Assembly (NCBI GenBank): GCA_020723665.1
Contig: DYIL01000018.1
Location: 1-54,356 of the forward strand
Direction of reading: 5' to 3'
Length of the DNA stretch: 54,356 nt
DNA from: Methyloversatilis universalis
Lineage (GTDB): Bacteria > Pseudomonadota > Gammaproteobacteria > Methylococcales > Methylococcaceae
Every line of letters begins with the position of its first letter. Position 1 is the first letter of the stretch. Positions 34,240 to 42,736 of this stretch are shown here, in pieces. The notes under the pieces were generated by a model. The model searched no databases and was not told where the DNA came from. It saw nothing but the letters and a program-made list of their open reading frames with translations. Position numbers and translations under genes: made by a program.

Positions 34240-34989
34240 TCAGGCGCGCTTGACCGCGCGGCAATAGAGCCCGCCCCGAAGGGAAGGGATGTGTAGGAGA
34301 CGTCCGACGCCGTCCAGCAGTGTCAGTACCCGGCCGAGATGAACCGGCATGTCGCCGCGCGGGATGAACGTCCAACAGCCGACGCGATCGACCTCGAATC
34401 CGGCGGAATCCAGCAACTCGCTCAGCTCCTTGCGGCCGAGAAATCGGTCCGTGCTGAGATGCCGGGTGTCGAGCTTCAGCCGAGGCGCCAAGCTGACGTA
34501 CCAGACGTAATCGCCATTCGGCGTGAGACACACGAAGACGCCGCCGGGCTTGAGCACGCGGAAGGCTTCGCGCAATGCCCGACCTTGGTCGAGCATGTGT
34601 TCCAAAGCGCCGACGCAAAGTACCGCATCCGCTTCGGCATCGCCCACCGGGGTCAAGCTTTCCGCGGGCGCGACGCTCAAACGGATATGCTCCGCCCGTG
34701 GATGCCGGAGGCGGAAATTCTCCGCCTGCTCGATCATGGCGGGAGACAGATCGGTGCCGTGCACGCGTTCGAACCTGTCGGCCAAAGGAAACAGGTGCAT
34801 CCCGGTGCCGCACCCGATTTCGACCAGGACGCCGCGCCCGGTGCTTTCCAGCAGACAGGCGATGATGCCGAGCCGGTAGCGCAGAAGCTTTTCCGCCTTG
34901 CCGTGGGAGTCGCGATAAGCCGGTGCGAGACGATCGAAAAACACCCGGACGTCGTCCAAGTTTTTTATCGGCGTGGTGCGGAGACGCAT
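34240..34989 (-). CDS. Class I SAM-dependent methyltransferase
   Basis: A 249-residue methyltransferase of the UbiE/BioC-like type. Motif I is VLVEIGCGTGMHLFPLADRF; then RVHGTDLSPAMIEQAENFR, DAVLCVGALEHMLDQGRALR and VLKPGGVFVCLTPNGDY. The C-terminal part (GRKELSELLDSAGFEVDRVG) is usual for the fold. ATG 34989 is chosen because the upstream extension is arginine-rich and overlaps the next gene. The start is 4 bp after the stop of the CDP-alcohol phosphotransferase gene, so the two are co-transcribed and probably act on the same lipid product. Confidence 0.85.
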   Translation of the reverse strand: MRLRTTPIKNLDDVRVFFDRLAPAYRDSHGKAEKLLRYRLGIIACLLESTGRGVLVEIGCGTGMHLFPLADRFERVHGTDLSPAMIEQAENFRLRHPRAEHIRLSVAPAESLTPVGDAEADAVLCVGALEHMLDQGRALREAFRVLKPGGVFVCLTPNGDYVWYVSLAPRLKLDTRHLSTDRFLGRKELSELLDSAGFEVDRVGCWTFIPRGDMPVHLGRVLTLLDGVGRLLHIPSLRGGLYCRAVKRA

Positions 34990-34993
34990 GACA

Positions 34994-35683
34994 TCACTCC
35001 GGGAGTCGGGGCCGATAAAGTTGAACCAGGGAATATAGGAAAGAGGCGCATAAAGCCGCCGTAGCCGTCGCCGCCGTGCCGGCACGGTATAGGTCGATGG
35101 GCAGCAAGCACAGGATGAAGACGATGATGGCGATCAGCGAAACGGAACGGGTGAACCGGTTGCCGGCCGCGACGCGTCGGGGCGGCCCCGCGACTCTGAT
35201 GTACAGTACGAACAAATAACGCAAGGCGCCCGGAAATAGCACCCAGGCGCCGAGATCCGCGCGCTTGTGGACGAGCACGCATAGACTTAAGAAAAAGAAG
35301 GCGTCCACTTCGTTGTCGAAACGCTCGCCGAAGGCGGAAGACAGGCCGCGACGCCGGGCCAGCCAGCCGTCCACGCCGTCGGCACACAGGATGATCAGCG
35401 CGAGGGCCGCCAAATACCAGCCGTTCCCGATCGGAAAGAGCAGCAAAAAAAACGTGCCGGCCAGCCGAGCCAGCGTGACCGCATTGGCCGCGCCGAACGC
35501 CGGGCCGGGCGTCCATTCGCGATGGAACTGCCGGATCAGACCGAGGAACGAGGCGGCGGCCATCGCTGCGAGGAGTTCGGGCGGCACCTCGAACCACAGC
35601 CCCCCGATTGCAAGGAGCATCAGCATCGCATGGCGGTCGCTCCATTCGACCAATCTGGATTCAAGAGATAACGTATGGTTCAT
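34994..35683 (-). CDS. CDP-alcohol phosphatidyltransferase family membrane enzyme
   Basis: A 229-residue polytopic membrane protein with the complete CDP-alcohol phosphotransferase signature D-G-x2-A-R-x8-G-x3-D-x3-D, here in VDGWLARRRGLSSAFGERFDNEVD. Several membrane helices flank it (LARLAGTFFLLLFPIG, WYLAALALIILCA, VSLIAIIVFILCLLPI). The family joins a CDP-activated alcohol to an acceptor alcohol in phospholipid or inositol-lipid synthesis. ATG 35683 is preferred over the longer frame. It is co-transcribed with a methyltransferase and divergent from a glycosyltransferase with only 17 bp between start codons. Confidence 0.87.
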   Translation of the reverse strand: MNHTLSLESRLVEWSDRHAMLMLLAIGGLWFEVPPELLAAMAAASFLGLIRQFHREWTPGPAFGAANAVTLARLAGTFFLLLFPIGNGWYLAALALIILCADGVDGWLARRRGLSSAFGERFDNEVDAFFFLSLCVLVHKRADLGAWVLFPGALRYLFVLYIRVAGPPRRVAAGNRFTRSVSLIAIIVFILCLLPIDLYRAGTAATATAALCASFLYSLVQLYRPRLPE

Positions 35684-35700
35684 TCTGGTTGTTTCGGTTG

Positions 35701-36759
35701 ATGAGGATGAGACTCGTATTTCTTCATCCGCCGCTCGACGCCCGCCCATCCGGCGGCAATGTCTTCAATCGCCGGATGATAGCCCAGGCGCGAGAAAGCG
35801 GCTTTCCGCTCGAAAGCGTCGAGGTCGCGCCGAACGGCAGCGTCCCGCCCTTGCCTCGGGATGCGATTGTGCTGTGGGACAGCCTGCTTTTGGAAGACTT
35901 GCCACATTGTCCGACGGCTCCGGACGGCCCGATTCATGGGCTTTTGGTGCATTATGTCCCGTTTCTGAACCCGCTGCTCGATGCGGACCGGCGCAATGAA
36001 CAGAGAGACCCGTTCGAGCGGGCGGCGGAACGCATCCGGTTTTTCATCGCGACCGGACTATCGATTCGACATCTGCTCGAACGGCGCTACCCCGGTAAGC
36101 CGGCTTTCCTGTGCGAACCCGCAGTCGACGCGGCGTTTCTTGCCGCGAGACAAGCATCGGGCAAGCGGTCAACGAACCAACCGGTTCAAATCGCGACCGT
36201 CGCCAATCTGCTTCCCGCAAAAGGGCTGACTGAACTGCTCGAAATCCTGGCCGGACTCGGACATTGCGACTGGGCTTGGCACGTTGCGGGCGACGACCGG
36301 ATCGACCCGAACTATGCCCGGCGCTTCCGCTCACGCGTCGCGGATCTCGGACTGCAAACCCGGATTTTCCTTCACGGCGTTCTGGATACGCCGGAACTGG
36401 CGCGGTTGCTCGGCGCAATGGATGTTTTCGCCTTTGCCAGCCGATATGAAGCTTACGGTATGGCTTTGGCGGAAGCGGCGGCCGTGGGCCTTCCCATCGT
36501 GACCACGGACGTCGGGGAAGCTGCGCGAATCGTGCGGCACGGAGAGACCGGTTTCGTTGTACCCCTCGCGGACCGCGAGGCTTTTCGGAATGGCCTGGAG
36601 CGACTGCTGTCGGAGCGCGACTTGCGACGCCGTTACCGCTCACGGCTGTTGCGGAATACGCCCCGTACCTGGGACGCCGCTTTCGTTGGCTTCCGGAATG
36701 CCGTCGAGGCTGTTGCACTCCGATTGCGGGGCAGAACAGCCTATGTCCAAGACATCTAG
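35701..36759 (+). CDS. Glycosyltransferase, GT4-like
   Basis: A protein of about 352 residues with a GT-B fold. The C-terminal nucleotide-sugar domain has QIATVANLLPAKGLTELLEI, RIFLHGVLDTPELARLLGAM, DVFAFASRYEAYGMALAEAA and IVTTDVGEAARIVRHGETGF, where E-x7-E of retaining GT4 enzymes is visible (EAYGMALAE). The N-terminal acceptor domain is short (LVFLHPPLDARPSGGNVFNR). Start choices are ATG 35701 or 35707; the frame is open to 35608, but that would overlap the divergent gene. The stop TAG lies in the terminal inverted repeat of an inserted element. With the opposite phosphotransferase and methyltransferases it suggests a glycolipid pathway (inference). Confidence 0.82.
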   Translation: MRMRLVFLHPPLDARPSGGNVFNRRMIAQARESGFPLESVEVAPNGSVPPLPRDAIVLWDSLLLEDLPHCPTAPDGPIHGLLVHYVPFLNPLLDADRRNEQRDPFERAAERIRFFIATGLSIRHLLERRYPGKPAFLCEPAVDAAFLAARQASGKRSTNQPVQIATVANLLPAKGLTELLEILAGLGHCDWAWHVAGDDRIDPNYARRFRSRVADLGLQTRIFLHGVLDTPELARLLGAMDVFAFASRYEAYGMALAEAAAVGLPIVTTDVGEAARIVRHGETGFVVPLADREAFRNGLERLLSERDLRRRYRSRLLRNTPRTWDAAFVGFRNAVEAVALRLRGRTAYVQDI

Positions 36760-37231
36760 AGCGTTTTCTAATCAGGTGTACGGCATTGCTGAATTTTCCC
36801 GTATGGCGCGCCCGAGCATCGTCGGCTGGAGGTGGAATCGCCCGTAGGGGCACGCGAAGGATCGCGTGCGGCGACAGAGGCACAAGGAAGTGCCTTCTGT
36901 CGCCCCCGGCGTAAGCCGGCGACGCGCAGGATCAGCGCGCCATCCGGGTGCCCGCTGATTCGCACCATCCCTAGCGCGAACCCTTCGGGCGCACTGCGTG
37001 CGTCCAAATCGGCTCCAGGCCGATTTGTCTTTTGGTTACTTTTCTTTGGGCAAGCAAAGACAAACTCGCCGGGAGCGAGTTTGGACAGCCGATAGCTGGC
37101 CCGAAGGGCAAATCCCAGGGATGGGGTTTGCACAAGTAACTCGCCCGCGGGGCGAGACCCGCTTCAAACCGACTTGCTGCCGAAGGCCGCTTCCTTATTG
37201 GAGCGTACATCAGAGATGAAAACGCTCTAGA
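36755..37231. mobile_element. Family D non-autonomous element with TA target duplication
   Basis: A 477-bp element with perfect 14-bp terminal inverted repeats, TCTAGAGCGTTTTC and GAAAACGCTCTAGA; similarity continues inward (GTGTACG against CGTACATC). The termini lie in CTAG at both ends, fitting a TA duplication as made by IS630/Tc1-type transposases. Internally it contains TTTTGGTTACTTTTCTTTGG and GC-rich direct stretches but no transposase frame, so it would be mobilised in trans. Confidence 0.65.
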
Positions 37232-37264
37232 TTATCCATTAAATGCATCGTTCAGGGGGGTGAT

Positions 37265-38461
37265 ATGCATTGTTTTCCGTGGCCAGCCAGGCTGGGTCAG
37301 TACGCTCTGGTCGCCCTCGCAGTCGGAGGTCTTGCCGGTTGCGTGTCTCCGGTCACACTCAATCACGCGGTCATGGCCTACGACGAGGTCACAACCGATC
37401 TCCTCTCCCGGCAGTTGCTTTTGAATATCGCTCGGGCGCGCCATCATCATCCCATTCACTTTACAGGGGTCTCGAACATCGCAGCGACCTTCAATTTTCA
37501 GGTGAACGCCGGCGTTACGCCGGCCTTGACCGGCAATAACGGGGGCTTGCTAATGCCCCTCTTCGGAGGCAGTGCCGCGGAAAATCCGACCATCAGCATC
37601 GTGCCGATCGAGGGCGAGGAATTCACCAGACGGCTGCTGACGCCCATCCAGGAAAACAAGCTGACCATGCTCCTACGGCAAGGGACAGACATCGATCTCG
37701 TACTGCGGCTCATCACCAGCGAATTCCGAATGTATCGCCAAGGCGAGGTCGTTGCGTTTTCCAACCGGCCGTCCGACCGGGGCTATGCGACATTCCGACG
37801 CCTCGTTCTCCATCTGTCCTCGATTCAGGATCGCAATGCGCTTTACGTAGAACCTTTACAGTTCAGACAAAGCTTTGAGTATCCGGCCGATCAGGTGACG
37901 CCGGAAGCGCTGGCCGCGTTGCAGAAGGAGTTCGCGGTAGATTATGACGCCTCGAAACAGTTGTACCGTCTGTCGAAGCCGGTGACCGGACGGATCGTGA
38001 TCACGAACTATGATCCCAATCTTCTTTCAAATGACGAGCGCATTCGCCTCAACGAAGCGGCGGAGACCAGCGCGTCCGACGAACTGACCGTCGATATTCG
38101 CGCCGATTATCCCGGCGGCGAATATCCCATACACGGGAAGTTCCGGTTGCGCAGTTTCCACAATATCCTGAATTTCCTGGGACGCGGGATCGCGGAAGAG
38201 CAGGAGTATGACGTACCCAAGGACCCTAGGACGCCGGAGGTAGCGGAGAACCCGGTCAGCGCCATGGGCGTATTGGAGTCGGAGAGAGCGCCCTCGGGTG
38301 CGGATTTGGCGGTCAAATACCAGGGCCACTATTATGCCGTGCGTCCGGACACGGGTTATCCCTGGAACCGGGAAGCTTTTCGCTTGCTGTCCCAATTGTT
38401 CCAAATGACGGTAACGGAACTGCCCCAATTAGGCGTACCCAGCATCACGATTGCCAAGTAA
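37265..38461 (+). CDS. Lipoprotein of unknown function
   Basis: A 398-residue protein with a lipoprotein signal (hydrophobic YALVALAVGGLAGC, lipobox cysteine at 26), so it should be membrane-anchored, probably in the outer membrane. The mature part begins VSPVTLNHAVMAYDEVTTDL and contains LSRQLLLNIARARHHHPIHF, VPIEGEEFTRRLLTPIQENK and a C-terminal SREAFRLLSQLFQM-like segment (NREAFRLLSQLFQMTVTELP). I do not recognise a named domain, but the pattern resembles a family of large hypothetical lipoproteins in proteobacteria. ATG 37265 has a GGGGGG purine run at good spacing. It directly follows the family D element, which probably separated it from its old promoter. Confidence 0.7.
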   Translation: MHCFPWPARLGQYALVALAVGGLAGCVSPVTLNHAVMAYDEVTTDLLSRQLLLNIARARHHHPIHFTGVSNIAATFNFQVNAGVTPALTGNNGGLLMPLFGGSAAENPTISIVPIEGEEFTRRLLTPIQENKLTMLLRQGTDIDLVLRLITSEFRMYRQGEVVAFSNRPSDRGYATFRRLVLHLSSIQDRNALYVEPLQFRQSFEYPADQVTPEALAALQKEFAVDYDASKQLYRLSKPVTGRIVITNYDPNLLSNDERIRLNEAAETSASDELTVDIRADYPGGEYPIHGKFRLRSFHNILNFLGRGIAEEQEYDVPKDPRTPEVAENPVSAMGVLESERAPSGADLAVKYQGHYYAVRPDTGYPWNREAFRLLSQLFQMTVTELPQLGVPSITIAK

Positions 38462-38543
38462 TGTAGCTGGGTTGGCAAGGGGCTTGGTCGGCAAAGGATT
38501 GCGGACCTACGAATTTCCCGATCATCACCGCCGAACTAACGTT

Positions 38544-39254
38544 CTAATACCAGGCCCTTATACCCGCCACCGCCCTTACGCTGTGCTTGTGCTCTCTGAG
38601 CGACTGTTCCTCGACGTAATCGAAGCCGATATAAGGCGCGAACTCCCGCACGATTTCGTAGCGCAGCCTGAGTCCCGCTTCCAGTTCGGTGATGCCCGCC
38701 TTCACGCCGCGGTTCTCGATGTCGTCCGCGGACACGTTGATTTCGACCCGGGGCTGAGCGATGAGCCGTTGGGTCAGCAAGAGCTCGTAGGCGAGCTTGA
38801 AGCGGCCGAGGACGTTGCCGTTTTCGCTGACGAACATCGCCGCTTCGGTTTCGAAGAAATAAGGCGCGAGTCCCTGGATACCGATGACGCCGTCGAAGGT
38901 GCGTTCCGGCTCGAACGCGCGGCGGATGCCGACCTGGGCGTCCCAGAAGGTGGCGATGTTTCGGCTGTAGAGCAACTGGAGATCGGCCCGCCCGAAGATA
39001 TTCTGATCGAAGACGTAGTCGCCCTCGCTCTTTACCCACAGCTTGTTGTAGTCGCTGCCGGTCCAGCCCTCGATATCCCATTTGAAAAGGTGAATGTCGC
39101 CATTCCCCTCGTACTCGAACCGTTCGAACCCGAGATAGTTGTAGATCGCGTCGTCCATTTGAGCGGCCGCATGGCCACTGGCGAGCATGGCCAAGACAGC
39201 CGCGGCGCAAGCTGGCATTCGATGCCGTTCGAGACTCGGGATCACGTTCGTCAA
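38544..39254 (-). CDS. copB: Copper resistance protein B (outer-membrane)
   Basis: About 236 residues. A signal peptide (MPACAAAVLAMLASGHAAAQ) precedes a mature domain of the CopB/PcoB family: NYLGFERFEYEGNGDIHLFK, WDIEGWTGSDYNKLWVKSEG, YSRNIATFWDAQVGIRRAFE and RLRYEIVREFAPYIGF, ending in aromatic AGIRAWY as expected for an outer-membrane barrel. The Met/His-rich N-terminal stretch of classical CopB is missing. Start choice is uncertain: TTG 39254 overlaps the copA stop (TTGA) and gives a charged n-region, while ATG 39218 is the first ATG. Its role is copper sequestration or export, in an operon with copA. Confidence 0.85.
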   Translation of the reverse strand: MTNVIPSLERHRMPACAAAVLAMLASGHAAAQMDDAIYNYLGFERFEYEGNGDIHLFKWDIEGWTGSDYNKLWVKSEGDYVFDQNIFGRADLQLLYSRNIATFWDAQVGIRRAFEPERTFDGVIGIQGLAPYFFETEAAMFVSENGNVLGRFKLAYELLLTQRLIAQPRVEINVSADDIENRGVKAGITELEAGLRLRYEIVREFAPYIGFDYVEEQSLREHKHSVRAVAGIRAWY

Positions 39255-40978
39255 GCGCCCTTTTTCGCAGCCGTATCGGAAGTCTCCACGATGATCTTGC
39301 GGAACATCCCGGTTTCCATGTGATAGACCAAATGGCAGTGAAACGCCCATTCGCCCGGTGCATCCACCGGCACGTCGACGCGCACGGTTTCGCCCGGCCT
39401 GACGTTGACCACGTGTTTGCGCGGGTTGAACGGCCCCTTGCCGGTATCGAGGTCCTGCCACATGCCGTGCAGGTGTAGCGGGTGATTCATCATGGTCTCG
39501 TTGATATAGGTGAACCGCACCCGCTCGCCGTACTTGAGGCGTATCGGCTCGGCCTCGGAGTATTTCTTGCCGTTGACGGACCAGATATAGCGGTTCATCG
39601 TACCCGTGAGGCGCAGAACGATTTCCCGATCGGGCTCGCGCCAGTCCGCATGCTTCTCCGCGCTCTTGAGATCGGCATACGATAGCACCCGATGCCCCGT
39701 GCCGGCGCGTTCTTCGATAGGCTCCGCCAGGGCATGGCCTTCGTGGCCGGCATGCGGAGACATCGAGTGGTTCATCTCCGGCATCGCGGAATGATCCATG
39801 CCCGCCATATCGTGAGCTTCATGACCGCCATTCGTCCGGGTTTCCGTTTGCGGCGGATGCGTCATGGCCGCATGCGGACCAGTTCCGGAGCCGTGATCCA
39901 TACCGTGGGCCGCCGCCATCTCGGCCAGCGTCACCAAGGGCCTGGGCCGCAGCGGCGGGACTTCCGCCTTCATGCCCCGGCGCGGAGCCAGGGTCGCTCG
40001 GGCATAGCCGCTCCGGTCCATGGCTTCCGCGAAAACGGTGTAAGCCTTCGCTTCGCGGGGCTCGACCAGCACATCATAGGTCTCCGCGACGGCGATACGG
40101 AACTCGTCCACGTCGACCGGCTCCACGTCCTGTCCGTCCGCCTGGACGACCCGCATCCTGAGTCCCGGTATTCTCACGTCGAAATGGGTCATCGCCGCGC
40201 CATTGACGAAGCGAAGCCGGATGCGTTCGCCGGGCTTGAACAGAGCCGTCCAATTGGCATCGGGACCTTGACCGTTGACCAGGAAGGTGTAGGTGTAGCC
40301 GGTGACGTCGGCGATGTCGGTCGGGTCCATCCGCATTGCGCCCCAGGCCAAGCGATCGGCCATGGTCTCCTTGAACCCCTTGTCGGAGAGATCGCGGAAG
40401 AAATCGAACACGGTGCGCTTCTGAAAGTTGTAATAGTCGCTCTGCTTTTTCAGCTTCGAAAGCACCCGATACGGGTTCTCGTCCGACCAGTCCGACAGGA
40501 TCACCGTGTATTCGCGATCGTAGGTTTCGGTTTCGCCCTTCGCGGGATCGACGACGATCGCGCCCACGAGTCCCAGTTGTTCCTGCAGCGCCGAATGTCC
40601 GTGATACCAGTAGGTTCCACTCTGTCCGAGCTTGAAGCGGTAAGTGAAGGTTTCGCCGGGCGGAATGCCGGGAAAACTGATGCCGGGCACGCCGTCCATG
40701 TCGTAGGGGAGCACGATGCCGTGCCAGTGAATCGAAGTCGGCTCGTGCAACCGATTGGTCACGCGCAATATCACATCTTCCCCCTCCCGCCAGCGCAAGG
40801 TAGGCGCCGGAAACGAGCCGTTGACCGCGATGCCGGTGCGCTCCCGGCCGGTCAGATTCAATGTCTTCTTGTCTATGGCCAGGTCGTAAGTCCCGGCCTG
40901 GACCGACAGGGCGGCCAAAAGGGCGATCCAGAGACCTGCGATTCGGCAGAACCGGACAACGGCATTTACGGTTTGCAC
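39251..40978 (-). CDS. copA: Multicopper oxidase CopA
   Basis: A 575-residue multicopper oxidase of the CopA/PcoA copper-resistance type. Copper-binding motifs: HWHG at 84-87, YWYHGHSA, HPLHLHGMW and HCHLVYHMETGMF, which holds the type 1 Cys, His and Met. A Met/His-rich stretch between cupredoxin domains (MDHGSGTGPHAAMTH, HDMAGMDHSAMPEMNHSMS) is the usual Cu(I)-binding tether. The signal peptide (VVRFCRIAGLWIALLAALSV) has no twin-arginine pair, whereas CopA homologues normally use Tat; export of this one may go through Sec with copper loaded in the periplasm. It is first in copA-copB. No CusR/CopR regulator is adjacent. Confidence 0.93.
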   Translation of the reverse strand: MQTVNAVVRFCRIAGLWIALLAALSVQAGTYDLAIDKKTLNLTGRERTGIAVNGSFPAPTLRWREGEDVILRVTNRLHEPTSIHWHGIVLPYDMDGVPGISFPGIPPGETFTYRFKLGQSGTYWYHGHSALQEQLGLVGAIVVDPAKGETETYDREYTVILSDWSDENPYRVLSKLKKQSDYYNFQKRTVFDFFRDLSDKGFKETMADRLAWGAMRMDPTDIADVTGYTYTFLVNGQGPDANWTALFKPGERIRLRFVNGAAMTHFDVRIPGLRMRVVQADGQDVEPVDVDEFRIAVAETYDVLVEPREAKAYTVFAEAMDRSGYARATLAPRRGMKAEVPPLRPRPLVTLAEMAAAHGMDHGSGTGPHAAMTHPPQTETRTNGGHEAHDMAGMDHSAMPEMNHSMSPHAGHEGHALAEPIEERAGTGHRVLSYADLKSAEKHADWREPDREIVLRLTGTMNRYIWSVNGKKYSEAEPIRLKYGERVRFTYINETMMNHPLHLHGMWQDLDTGKGPFNPRKHVVNVRPGETVRVDVPVDAPGEWAFHCHLVYHMETGMFRKIIVETSDTAAKKGA

Positions 40979-41236
40979 GGGTTTTAGTCTCCTAAACAGG
41001 ATTTTTCGGAATTGCAGACAAATCAGGATATGGCGTTCAAGCGCGCCGCATTCAACTGGTACAGGATTCTCCGTAGACCGGCCATCGGCTATGAATCAGG
41101 CCCGCAGCTACCCTCCCGGTATTTACGGGCCGTCGTCCGGGCCGGTACACGCTTAGGTCTCGGCGCACGCGGCTTGTTGCCGCGCCGGGGCATCCCCGTC
41201 CCGGATCAACCCGGCCGATATTCATAGACCCGGTTA

Positions 41237-41638
41237 ATAACGGATAACGGCAAGGAGTTCACCGATCGCTCCATCACCCAATGACGAGCGCACCCCAACG
41301 GGGCAGCACGCCTTCGATGCGCTGGGTGCTGGGCGCGGCATCGAGCATCGGTTCACGCGCGTGCGCCGCCCGCAGACCGACGGAATGGCGGAGTGCTTCA
41401 ACGGCCGCATCGAGGAGGTGTTGCGCTCGCACCGCTTCGTCAGCGGCTAGATCCGGAGACGGCGCTCAAGCGCTATGTTCGGCTGTATAACCACCGCTTG
41501 CCCCGGTCGGCGCTCAACGGCCGAACGCCCATACAAGCGATGAAACGGTGGTTCCGGGACAGGCCGGAGCAGTTCCCCAAAAGCCCTATCGATCAGCCGG
41601 GACATGACAAGCCAATGGCGGCCGTGAGGCGGCCCTGA
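41237..41638 (+). pseudogene. IS481-type transposase remnant (C-terminal part)
   Basis: Three frames in succession give TDNGKEFTDR, then HRFTRVRRPQTDGMAECFNG with RIEEVLRSHRFVSG, then ALKRYVRLYNHRLPRSALNG and FPKSPIDQPG. Together these match the last 130 or so residues of IS481-family DDE transposases. At least two frameshifts and stops separate them and the N-terminal part is gone. No terminal repeats were identified. Sequence from 40979 to 41236 holds nothing I recognise. Confidence 0.75.
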
Positions 41639-41822
41639 TCGGACGGGATGCCCATCGAGAGTCCATCGATGGCGAACGATGCCGGTGCTGAGCTACGAAG
41701 AAGGAGGCACCCGACGGTCAACAACGGTTCCTTGCACCGAAACGATAAAAACGACGAACACGGAGCAGAACTCGAGCAGCCCAAAAGCAGCCCAAAATAT
41801 GTGTGACAACGGAGAATGAGAT

Positions 41823-42245
41823 ATGAAACCAGCCACTGGATTGATCGTTTTGGCATTCGTGGCCGCTTTGGGGGGCTGTGCTACCGCGAGGCCGGTGCTT
41901 TACCCGAACGAGCATCTGCAGAGCGTAGGCCAGGCCGGCGCCGACCGGGATATCGCCGACTGCAAGACCCTGGCTGAAGCCGCCGGCGCCGACGCGGGCG
42001 AGACCGGTGCCGGCCGGGCTGCCAGAAGCACCATCGGCGGCGCCGCCGTCGGTGCGGCGAGCGGTGCGGTCGGCGGCGCCGTGGTCGGATCGGCCGGCGC
42101 CGGTTCGGCGATCGGCGCGGCGAGCGGCGCGGTAGCGGGACTGATTCGATCGATGTTCGGCCCCTCCGGTCCGGACCCCACTTATAAGGCGTTCGTAAAC
42201 CGCTGCTTGCAGGAACGCGGTTACGACGTCATCGGATGGGACTGA
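41823..42245 (+). CDS. Glycine-zipper lipoprotein
   Basis: A 140-residue protein with a lipobox (LAFVAALGGC, cysteine at 19). After ADRDIADCKTLAEAAG there is a long Gly/Ala stretch of glycine-zipper type (GGAAVGAASGAVGGAVVG, GAGSAIGAASGAVAGL) expected to span or associate with membrane. The C-terminus YKAFVNRCLQERGYDVIGWD is a motif of this envelope protein family. The two cysteines outside the lipobox could form a disulfide. ATG 41823 has GGAGA upstream. It probably sits in the outer membrane; its function is unknown. Confidence 0.75.
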   Translation: MKPATGLIVLAFVAALGGCATARPVLYPNEHLQSVGQAGADRDIADCKTLAEAAGADAGETGAGRAARSTIGGAAVGAASGAVGGAVVGSAGAGSAIGAASGAVAGLIRSMFGPSGPDPTYKAFVNRCLQERGYDVIGWD

Positions 42246-42294
42246 TCTCCAGGAGGGAGGATTGACCCTGAGCTCCGATTCGACCTTAATACTT

Positions 42295-42736
42295 ATGAGT
42301 TACTCATATTTTTTGCCCTGGGCTCCGTCCAAGGATTTTCGTCTAAATGAGTAACTAATGAGAGATCGACATGCGTGGACTCAAACCCGAGAAATACACG
42401 GCAGCGCTACTTTATTTGCGGCGCGTGCTCAAGGAACCCGACAAGGTCCGAAAAATATTAGTAACTCACGAAGCCGATGCGGCCGAACAGCTCGACGGTT
42501 GTTCCGACCTTGATCGCCTGAACGCTTGGATCGAACGGCATCTGAACGATACCGGCTGGAAACGCTTGCAGAATGCGCTGAACCAGCGCCGGTGCTCGGC
42601 CAAATTGCAGCGGCTGAGCCTTAAGAAGAGTACTTACGCCGCCTTGGCCAAGCTGGCCAAAGAACAGCGAATGACGATCAACGAGACCGTCGAGCATCTC
42701 CTGCAATCGCATGAAACGAAGACATTAGTTACTCAT
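42295..42736. promoter_or_regulatory. Four copies of a 13-bp palindrome around a MatP-like gene
   Basis: ATGAGTTACTCAT at 42295-42307, ATGAGTAACTAAT at 42347-42359, ATTAGTAACTCAC at 42457-42469 and ATTAGTTACTCAT at 42724-42736 share the consensus AT(G/T)AGT(A/T)ACT(C/A)AT, with one mismatch at the end of the third copy. Two lie upstream of the start codon and two inside the coding sequence. I did not find this full motif elsewhere in the window. They are probable binding sites of the encoded DNA-binding protein. Confidence 0.6.

Noticed and set aside
39692..40987. 431-codon plus-strand open frame opposite copA
   Set aside because: Antisense of a clear multicopper oxidase; no ribosome site, no domain.
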